Below are positions 56,301-64,000 of a DNA stretch of 64,000 nt, piece by piece. This stretch comes from Dipteris shenzhenensis. Taxonomy: Eukaryota; Polypodiophyta; Polypodiopsida; Gleicheniales. The stretch's first letter is position 1, and each line of letters opens with the position of its first letter. The notes below the pieces were generated by a model, which was not told the origin of the DNA, did not search any database, and was given only the letters and a program-made list of their open reading frames with translations. The stretch is from NCBI GenBank assembly GCA_047967505.1, contig CM106540.1; one strand, given 5' to 3'. A program made the translations under genes and the position numbers.

Positions 56301-56430
56301 TATAGTGACCGTTCTTTTTCAATGCTTTTAACGACTTTAATAACGACATTTGTGCTCGTTTAAAAAAAAAAATTTAATGTAAAAAACGTCGGTATTTTTG
56401 TCGGAAAAGGGCCTATGCCTTGTAGTGACG

Positions 56431-57100
56431 AGAGACCATGAATCCAATAGAAATGGTTCAAGTCATCTTGAATGGATTAGGAGAGGGATACAATAATCTA
56501 GTCCAGAGTATTTCCATTCAATAGAAAATTCCGACACTAGAAGAACTTTAGTCATTCCTACTTGGTAAAGAACTCGAGATGCAAGCCATTCATGCACACA
56601 AAGGTTATTCTAATGATCAGGCATTCATAGATTCAGATAGAAGAAGAGGTAAAGGCAGAGGTAGATCATTCCAGAGAAGTGGTCATCATCAGCAACAAAG
56701 TCATTAGCAAAGTCAGCATTGGCATCAGCATCATCCTCAGCAACATCAGAATCAGCAAAGAGAAAATCATTCCAACCGAAGAAGATTCCAAGGATGACGG
56801 AATGCATCCACCAATGTGTCAAACATTCAATTCAACTACTATCATAAGTTTGGATGTCACTATGAAAGAGATTGCCGTAGGAAGCAGTATGACCAAGGCA
56901 ATCAATCCAGCAGTAATCGAGGGAATTTTTGCAACAGAGGAAGTCATTGTGGTGGACATTCTAGTCACAATCATTTTGCAAATGAACATGGAAATATGTT
57001 TTTTGCAAACGAGGAAACACAGAAGATTGATACAGTGTACCTAGACACATTGCAATCTAAGAGAGGATTTCAACTATCAAGTTGACCAAACAGACTAGGA
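56431..57100 (+). pseudogene. Copia gag, right part, with zinc knuckle remnant
   Basis: RETMNPIEMVQVILNGLGEG and YNNLVQSIS continue the gag cut at 48530. Then PTLEEL, LLGKELEMQAIHA, a His/Gln-rich stretch with TAG at 56705 in HHQQQSHxQSQHW, and NYYHKFGCHYERDCRRK, a zinc knuckle that has lost Cys residues. A TGA replaces an Arg codon in FQGxRNAS. The host element of CACTA B. Confidence 0.75.
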
Positions 57101-58580
57101 TCCTTGGTACATCCATAGCAGTGCATCACCCCACATGACAAATCATCAGGAATGGTTCACATAGTTGAAACCATTAGAAGGTCGAAAGAATGTCATCTAC
57201 ACAACAGCAGATAATACACCAAATCTAGTTCAAGGGACATGCATTATCTCTATGAACAATTTCACTGGAACAAAAGGATTGGTGAAAGATGTATCTATGT
57301 TTCGAAGCTCAGCAAGAACCTCTTGTCAGTAGGTCAAATGACAGAACACAATTACTGAGTCATCTTTGATGGAGATGAATTCACTATCAGAGACAAATCC
57401 AGAAAAATCTAGCTAGTAAGAAAAGGTGTCAAGGAAAGACGCTTGTACAGAATGCTAGCTACAGTACCAAATATGCATGCCATGTCAGCTCAACCACAAC
57501 AGATGCCACTATTCATAAAATGGCACAAGAGATATGGTCATGTCAATTTCAAGAGCTTGCTAGATCTTAGGAATTAGAATATGGCAATTGAGATTCCTAA
57601 ACTACAGTTTCTTGGAAAAGTTTGTGAAGCATGCTGCTTCAACAAACAAAATCGAACCAACTTTGGTAGAAGCACCTCTCGAGCACGAGGTATTCTTGAT
57701 TTGATACATACAGATGTATGGGGTTATGCCCAGACCCACAACATCAATGGTTCACTTTACTACTTGACTTTCATCAACGACTACAACAGATATTGTTGGG
57801 TCTACTTTTTGAAAGTGAAATATGAAGTGTTTTCCAGATTTCAAGAATTCAAAGCCATGGTAGAAAACTAGATAGGAAGAAAGATCAAAGTCATGAGATC
57901 AAATAGAGGAGGTGAATGTATGTCTTCATCATTCATGAACTTTTGCAGAAGTTGCGGCATACGAAGACAAGTCACAGGTGTAGATATTCCTTAGCAGAAT
58001 GCAAGAGCTGAAAGGAAGAATGGTACTTTAGGAGATAGTGCTAGAGCAATGCATAGTGAGAAGCATCTTTCAAATCAGTATTGGGCAAAAGAAATAGCCA
58101 TAGCAAACTATTTGCTTAATCGGATTCCTAACAAATCAATTCAGGGTATGACACCTTATGAAGCATTTATTGGACACAAGCCACACATTGGGCATCTCCA
58201 CATATTTGGTTGCATAGGATATGCTCACATACATGATGATCATTGCAGGAAATTGGATGTGAAGTTACACAAATGCATCATGGTTGGCTATAGTGAAGAA
58301 AGCAAAGCATACAAGTTGTATGATCCCATCAACCTAAAGGTCATTATCTCCAGAGATGTAATCTTTGATGAAGAAGTAGAATGGAGAACCTCAAACACAC
58401 AGGAGATAGACACATCAATTTCATAGTCATTTACAGAAAAGATTGATGAAGAAGAGATAGAATTGCTAGAAACACCCCAAGCAGAGCCACAACAACTCAT
58501 AAGGTCTACTACGGAAAGTAGATCACCAGCCAGATTGACATATGCTCAGAAGGGCAAAGCATGATTCAGGTTGAAACCAC
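57090..58580 (+). pseudogene. Copia protease and integrase
   Basis: The protease site should read DSGAS but here is DPWYIHSSASPHMT, so the catalytic Asp is gone. TAG codons lie in TDxDPWY (57096) and EWFTxLKP (57162). The integrase follows: EACCFNKQNRTNFGRS (zinc part), LDLIHTDVWGYA with the first catalytic Asp, VMRSNRGGEC in which the second Asp (RSDNGGE) is Asn, and QNARAERKNGTL with the Glu, after a TAG at 57992. The 125-codon frame 58049-58426 has ANYLLNRIPNKSIQGMTPYE, IFGCIGYAHI and KCIMVGYSEESKAYKLYDP, as in all Copia integrases. Confidence 0.85.
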
Positions 58581-59829
58581 CAACTATGCTCTTATGACTA
58601 CCATCATGGCTATAGAAGAGCTAATGTACTTTGAAGACGCAGTAGATAAGCCAAAATGGCAAACTGCTATGAATGAAGAAATGGATGCTTTGTATAAGAA
58701 TAATACTTGGGACAACCTTCCACCATGAAAGAAGGCCATAGCAAACAAATGGGTATACAAAGTGAAGTACAATCTAGATGGAAGTATTCAAAGATGCAAA
58801 TCCAGACTAGTTGCAAAAGGATTTGCATAGTAATATGGTTAAGATTATGATGATACTTATGCTCTAGTAGCAAAGATGGATTCCATACAGTTCTTGATAT
58901 CACTAGTGACACTCAGCAAATGGAATGTGTATCAGCTCCATGTCAAGAATGCATTTCTCAATGGTTACCTAGATGAGGAATTCTACATGCAACAACCAAT
59001 AGGTTATGTTGAACCAAGAAAGGAGAATAAGGTTTGCCATCTCAAGAGAAGTCTTTATGGCTTAAAGCAACGACCCAAAAGTTAGTACAACAGAATCGAC
59101 AAATATTTTGTTGATCTAGTATACATGAAATCCAATGCAGATCATACTCTCTACTAAAAAGTTCAAGGGGAAGACATTACTATTGCACTTTTGTATGTAT
59201 ATGATTTGATTGTGATAGGAAGCAAGGATAGCTTCATCAAAAAGCTAAAACAAGACTTATCGCTATAGAGTTCGTCATGAAAGATCTTGGACTCATGCAC
59301 TATTGTCTTGGTATTGAGTTCTGGAGAGATTCAGATAGCACCTTTATGAGTTAGCTCAAGTATGTTGATAGTCTCCTGAAGAAGTTTCATATGGCAGATT
59401 GCAAGATTGCAGCCACTCCCATGGAATAGAGTTTGAAACTTACTCAAGATTTAGAAAGGCCTACAGTCAATGATAGGTACTATAGGCAGCTCATCGGATC
59501 TCTTATATATTTGACTATCACATAGCTAGATATTTTTTATGTAATAAGTTTACTAGCACAGTTTATGGCAAATCCAAAACAGTCTCACTTGAATGCAGCC
59601 AAAAGATTCTTGAGATACATCAGAGGTACAAGATAGTTTGGGATAGAATACAGAGGAAGTCATCCACGGTTGCATGGATATTATGACAGTGACTATGCCG
59701 AAGATCATGAGACCAAGAGATCCACATAGGGATATGCATTTTTCCTTGGTCAAGGTGCTATGTTATTTCATCCCTCGATGCCATAAGGTGGACTTTAATA
59801 CGAAGCTATTATCAAGGATATTATTTATT
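58581..59829 (+). pseudogene. Copia reverse transcriptase and RNase H
   Basis: In order: WQTAMNEEMDAL, NKWVYKVKYNLDGSIQRCKS, DTYALVAKMDSIQFLISL, YQLHVKNAFLNGYLDEEFYM, HLKRSLYGLKQRPKS, and YVYDLIVIGS where YVDDL is expected (first Asp changed). Then VMKDLGLMHYCLGIEFW, ADCKIAATPME, YYRQLIGSLIYLT, and the RNase H start GYYDSDYAEDHETKRST. Stops replace Gln at 58828, 58831, 59155, 59352, 59427 and 59727. The element ends near 59830 against the second DUF7869 copy; its 3' LTR is missing. Confidence 0.85.
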
Positions 59830-61428
59830 TGCATTGTCTCCTTCTACTTCCTACTTAGCAAGCATCCTTCAAAATTATTGTATATGCACAATACTTGTTT
59901 AATGTATTCCTATTTTCCCTCTACCAAATAACGTTTTTAGTGCTTCTCAATATTTTTTTTTTGTGTTTGACCCCCCCTCCAAGACACTATAATTGTTTTG
60001 AGTTGCTTTCCATAGTTGGGACCCAGTATTTTTTTATATAATTAGCATACAATAATGTAATGTTATCCATTCTCCTCGTCCTATCTGTTGGCTCATACCA
60101 TACCACTATAAATGTCATAGCTCCCCCATGACCATCCCACTTCACATCCACTACTTTGGCAACCCAAAACTTCACATTATCATGTTCATCAGTTGATGGT
60201 CAAACTTCAACAAAAGAATCGATTTCCATATCTACTTCTATAAAGAACTCGAGTCTTTTCTTTGGAGAGTTGGAAGCAAGTGTTGGACACAAGTCATTCC
60301 CAACATCTGGCCAAAACAATCTTCATTTGTCCTCAATATCTCTTTTTTTTCATTTTCCCATTGTATTCTATTATTTTTTGTATCTTTTGAATTACCAGTA
60401 CACTTTTTGCTTACCAAGAAGGATATTTTACCATCATTTCCTTTTTGTATCCAATACATGATTGTTAGGCATCTATTTTATACTGAGATTTATTGGTGGA
60501 TTCTTATATAGGAGCCCATTTTGGATGCACCTCCTTGCTCAAAATTAAAGTTAAGAGACTAAGGATTTCTATGTTCCCATTTTGTATTAATAGAATGGTA
60601 TTGCCAATACATTATTGGTTTTTCATCCTTCAAACAAACTCAAAAGTAAGGCAAATTGCTACCATCATTGTGAGCATCACCAACCTTTTAAAATTGTAAG
60701 AAAGGTTAAATATAGATCCTCCACCAATAGTACATTCTTTCAAGATTAGAGTATATTATACTTTCCTTATGGCCACCATTTTCCCTTCCACATCTCATTA
60801 TCAACTCATTTATTGTCTCCACATCGTTGCTTTTTAGGTCACTTGAGGCTATGATGAAAACTTGATCTATATTGTCATGTGTTTGTCCAACATACACAAA
60901 TCCAACTTCAATCACAATGAGGATTTGATGAGCAACCAACATCAATAAAAATGAAAACATGAAGAGAGTAGTCATGTTTTCTTACTGTAGCCATTATTTG
61001 CCTATATCCTTGAAATTATTTGCTCGTATGTTCTTGCTATCTTGTAACATTATCTACCTACATCCTTAAAATTAATTGTAGCTTACCTTTATCTAAACGT
61101 GCACTATGAATTGCCTACATAATGGATGCTATAACGTGGTTGCTATCGTGTGCATCCAAGGAATCAAAAAATATGTTTTCCAAAATCTTAAATCCATCCA
61201 ATAACACTCCACATAAATGCATCTTCAAAAGTATTTTCCTTGTTGCTAGATAGAGTGGCCAAAAATCAAGGCAATGATGTTGTATTCTGATCCAAATTAT
61301 CCACAATAAGGCACATGTACTTGTGTGGATGCAAAATAGCTTGCTCTTTCCAAAATGCATATAGTTGTCTTGCATGTTGAACAAGTCCATGCTGAGATTG
61401 CTTCTTCTTTTTATGCAGATGTTGTTTG
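59830..61428 (-). pseudogene. DUF7869-type transposase-like gene, copy 2 (truncated)
   Basis: Homologous to the C-terminal half of copy 1 and on the same strand. From 61428 down: QHGLVQHARQLYAFWKEQAI, then a region whose frames give LKMHLCGVLLDGFKILEN and DSLDAHDSNHVIASIM, then IEVGFVYVGQTHDNIDQVFI, VETINELIMRCGRENGGHKE, and at the end FWVAKVVDVKWDGHGGAMTF and WYEPTDR. Many stops and shifts. The 5' half is absent: at about 61428 the sequence becomes a Gypsy reverse transcriptase; at the other end it abuts Copia. It is more decayed than copy 1. Confidence 0.8.
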
Positions 61429-61858
61429 TTCCTTATTTGGGGGATTTCTTGGAGGTGTTTTTAGATGATTTCTGTATATTCTCGTCACATAAGGAGCACG
61501 TCATCAAGGTTAGGTTGGCCTTCCAAAGGGTCAATGATGCGAATGGCAGCCTCAAACCTGATAAATGCACCATTGGAGCCACTCAAGGGAGGTCACTGGG
61601 ACATATGGTCTCATCTGAAGGCATCAAGCCTAACCGCGAGAAGGTAAAATCTATCCTCAAGCTCTCCCCACCAACAACCAAATGTCAGGTACACTCATTT
61701 GTCAATCTAGTAGGAGACTATCACCGCTTCATTAATCAATATGTTGCTTTGACACGACCCATGACTATGCTATTGAAAGATGGGGTTGATTTCTCTTGGA
61801 ATGAGGATTGTGATCATGGGTTTGCACAAATCAAGAATGCTCTAGCTTGAGAACCCAT
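61429..61858 (+). pseudogene. Gypsy reverse transcriptase, C-terminal part
   Basis: Begins abruptly with FVPYLGDFLEVFLDDFCIFS (the YLDD-type site with both Asp), then HVIKVRLAFQRVNDANGSLK, PDKCTIGATQGRSLGHMVSS, GIKPNREKVKSILKLSPP and FVNLVGDYHRFINQYVALTR, up to ALA plus TGA at 61848. Fingers and palm N-terminal parts are missing because the element is 5'-truncated at the DUF7869 junction. Confidence 0.85.
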
Positions 61859-62987
61859 TCTATGCAATCTTAATTGGTCAAAAACTTTCTATATCAATCC
61901 TAGGTTTGGTGAGCACACTCTGGCAGGTATTCTTCTCCAGCAAGGGGAGGATCGGTTCATGTATCTCGTTCGATTTGCTTCACGACAATTGCTCGACACC
62001 GAACGACACTACTCAGAGGCTGACAAGCATGCCTTGTCTTTGGTGTTCTGTATTGAGAAATTTAAGCATTATGTGGCTAGAAAGTCCTTCATTATACTCA
62101 TTAGCACTGGTCTTGCAAAGCAGGTTCTTCAATCACCAAATCCCATGGGCCGGTTGGCCAAATGGTTGGCCGTTTTACAAGAATATGATTTTTCTTTCAA
62201 AATTGTAAAAGGGGGTTGTTCCAACTTGAAGAATGCTTTGATTGATTTAGAGGATTGCCTTGATGTAACCCTTGTAGGATCCATAGAAGTTGGGGATCCA
62301 TGGTATGGCAGTATCTATAGGTTTTTGACTGCTTTCTCCTTTCCTCCAGAAAGTACTAGCTATGAGAGAAAGAAGATCTACAGAGATAGTAGGCGCTACA
62401 CCCTCTTTGATGGGGTGTTGTACCGTCAAGGCATGGATGGGGTACTAAGACGGGACATTGATGCAGATGAAGTACCTAAGGTATTGAAGCATTATCATGA
62501 TGGATTTTGTGGAGGCCACTGTGCCAGTGACTATACAGCTAAGAAGATTTTACATGCAGGGTACTATTGGCCGACCTTGTTCAGGGATGTCACTATGCAT
62601 TGCAAAACTTGTGAACCATGCCAATTCTTTGGTAGGAAGGATTTGTGTCCTAGGCAACATCACTTAGTGATGTCCATCCATCCATTTCACAAGTGGGGAA
62701 TAGATTTTGTCAGGCCCCCGCCCACGACTGCCCACAAAAAGAAGTATCTTTTGGTAGCCACTCAGTATGTCACTAAGTGGGCTGAAGCTATCGCCCTCCC
62801 CGCAACAAATGTTAAGGCATTTTCAAATTTCATATTTGAACATATCTGCACAAGGTTTGGTACACCCATGGAAATAGTATTTGACAATGGGAGTCCATTC
62901 TTAAATGAAGCAGTGGAGTTACTCATGGATCGCATGGGTATTGATCATCGCACTTCTAGCATCTATTATCCAGCATCCATGGGTTAG
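61859..62987 (+). pseudogene. Gypsy RNase H and integrase
   Basis: RNase H: INPRFGEHTLAGILLQQGED, FASRQLLDTERHYSEADKHA, LSLVFCIEKFKHYV. Integrase: the zinc motif in LKHYHDGFCGGHCASDYTAK with CKTCEPCQ, then HKWGIDFVRPPP (first Asp), FDNGSPFLNEAVELL (second Asp) and SSIYYPASMG followed by TAG at 62985. The residues after that should contain the catalytic Glu (GQxER) and some 35-45 more amino acids; they are missing. Confidence 0.85.
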
Positions 62988-63490
62988 ACGATAAAACGTC
63001 TAAAAGTCACACTCCTTTTGAGTTGGTGTACGGTACTGAAGCCGTTTTACCACTAGAGATAGAGATTCTAGCTTTGAGATTGGCACAAGAACAGAGGATG
63101 ACAGAAGATGAACATGTAGAGGCCCAGTTGGTGCTACTTGAGAAGCTAGATGAAACCCGATGCCTAGCCCTACATCAAACAGAGATTCAAAAGAATCGAC
63201 AAAAGACCCACTTGGATGCTAAGATTCGCAAGGGATGGGAAAGACAATTTGCTGAGGGGGATGTTGTGCTATGCTTTGATAACAGATTGGACCACCAAAT
63301 GGATAAGAAGTTCCTCCCATTGTGGACCGGTCCATACAAAGTCATCAAGGAACATTGCAATGGGTCTGTACAAGTTCGAGAGCTACATGAGCCATATGGC
63401 AAGAAGGTGATGAACAAGAGTTACCTCAAGCCCTTCTTTGTACATGATGGACCCAGGCATGGAAATGCTGTGCATTCCCTGCCTGGGGGG
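62988..63490 (+). pseudogene. Gypsy integrase C-terminal domain
   Basis: In the +1 frame the protein resumes as KTSKSHTPFELVYGTEAVLP, normally found about 40 residues after the catalytic Glu. Then a helical stretch (EKLDETRCLALHQTEIQKNR), EGDVVLCFDNRLDHQMDKKF, WTGPYKVIKEHCNGSVQVRE (the GPY motif) and VMNKSYLKPFF, ending before the polypurine tract. The frame 63023-63517 is intact. Confidence 0.8.
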
Positions 63491-63494
63491 GGAA
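63485..63494 (+). promoter_or_regulatory. Polypurine tract of Gypsy element
   Basis: GGGGGGGGAA lies directly before the TGTTATGG start of the LTR, as expected of the plus-strand primer. Confidence 0.7.
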
Positions 63495-63495
63495 C

Positions 63496-64000
63496 TGTTA
63501 TGGATAAATTTGTCTAAGGAAAAAGGCATTAATATGTGTGTGTTTGTATGTGTAAGGAAAAAGGCATTAATATGTGTGTGTTTGTATGTGTGGCAATAGT
63601 ATAATACAATATGGTGTGCATAGGACCCAGGGTTGAGGTGGCAGGGCATGACCATGTACCACCCTTCCATGTAAGAGGACCCATAAGGTGTGTTGTACAT
63701 AATCCATGGTAGTTATATTATAAAATGTAAGGTGGCATGGCTCCTCCATGTGCCACCCCTCCACCTAGGCGGTCCCATGCCTGCATTTAGTGAGATATGG
63801 CCCAAAGTCCATGGGAGAAGTAATATAAAATAGGTGGAGATGGATATTATATTGGGTTATTCCCTCCATGTAGGATAGGCCCATGTGGGGGAGGTATAGA
63901 AGGTCCAAGAGTGCAAGTTAAATAATGGGGAAAGTAGGATGAGGTGGCAAGATTCCTTGTGCCAACCCTCCACTTGTCCTCCTAGATGTTTGAATGTATT
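63496..64000 (+). mobile_element. 3' LTR of Gypsy element, runs off the window
   Basis: Begins TGTTATGGATAAATTTG right after the polypurine tract. It contains a perfect 38-bp tandem duplication (63515-63552 and 63553-63590, TAAGGAAAAAGGCATTAA...) and later phrases such as AGGTGGCA..CCATGT.CCACCC that recur at 63640, 63732 and 63940. No LTR end (…CA) with a following target site can be fixed before the window stops. Confidence 0.65.

Larger units (their letters stand above)
48531..56427 (-). mobile_element. CACTA element B, near-complete, inserted in Copia gag
   Basis: Left end CACTACTACACACGGATCC; right end, as complement, CACTACAAGGCATAGGCCC. Aligned, both read CACTACNANNCANNGNNCCTNTT and go on to TCCGAC or TGCGA. 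The flanks are ATG (48528-48530) and ACG (56428-56430), a 3-bp target duplication with one C-to-T change. Copia gag resumes right after it, which fixes both ends. Length is 7,897 bp. It holds a TNP2 gene on the minus strand, a TNPA-like gene on the plus strand, a CT-rich minisatellite between them, and three clusters of a 16-bp palindrome. Confidence 0.85.

Overview
This window is plant nuclear DNA, and almost all of it is transposon and satellite. The plant call rests on telomere-type CCCTAAA repeats, GT-AG introns, and recognisable plant Copia, Gypsy, CACTA (En/Spm) and hAT genes. Two transposase-like families (a DUF7869 type and one with SDGCGGQFK and HGKGEHDGAGA motifs) are ones I associate mainly with seedless land plants and invertebrates, so a fern, lycophyte or bryophyte is my best guess. 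The species cannot be fixed from the sequence. No ordinary housekeeping gene, rRNA, tRNA or CRISPR array was found.

Layout. 1-10.3 kb: a TGCCACGTCA-rich array, two copies of an 18-bp palindrome, a broken transposase-like gene, a 187-bp satellite whose later units carry CCCTAAA blocks, two decayed minus-strand genes of unknown family, and between them the 3' end and LTR of a retroelement. 11.4-15.1 kb: a minus-strand DUF7869 transposase-like gene with one nonsense codon and one frameshift. 15.2-20.4 kb: about 5 kb of simple-sequence DNA, namely an interstitial telomeric array, a G-rich minisatellite and a homopurine array studded with CTGCCGCGGCAG palindromes. 21.7-26.9 kb: a large decayed multi-exon gene ending in two tandem Ulp1/SENP-like (C48) protease modules; the first keeps the catalytic Cys, the second has Gly there. 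27.4-28.3 kb: a small intact ORF behind a TATA box and pyrimidine-rich leader. 29.4-33 kb: an AT-rich 200-bp satellite, a promoter-like segment with an upstream array of about 14 palindromes, and a GA-rich minisatellite. 33-35.4 kb: CACTA element A, a plus-strand remnant lacking the TNP2 core. 36.7-42.4 kb: a hAT transposase pseudogene on the minus strand with RING-finger gene fragments beside it. 42.4-48.2 kb: duplicated and tandem repeats, microsatellites and an LTR with a primer-binding site. 48.2-59.8 kb: a Copia element split by CACTA element B (48531-56427). 59.8-61.4 kb: a second DUF7869 copy, truncated by a Gypsy element that runs to the window end.

The insertion order is readable in places. 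CACTA B went into Copia gag, with a near-perfect 3-bp target duplication (ATG/ACG). Copia and Gypsy remnants each abut the second DUF7869 copy. Both CACTA elements carry clusters of the palindrome GTCGCTATATAGCGAC near their ends and at one internal site, and element B also encodes a TNPA-like protein, the expected binder of subterminal repeats. Decay is consistent with cytosine methylation: many Copia stops are TAG or TAA where Gln is expected.
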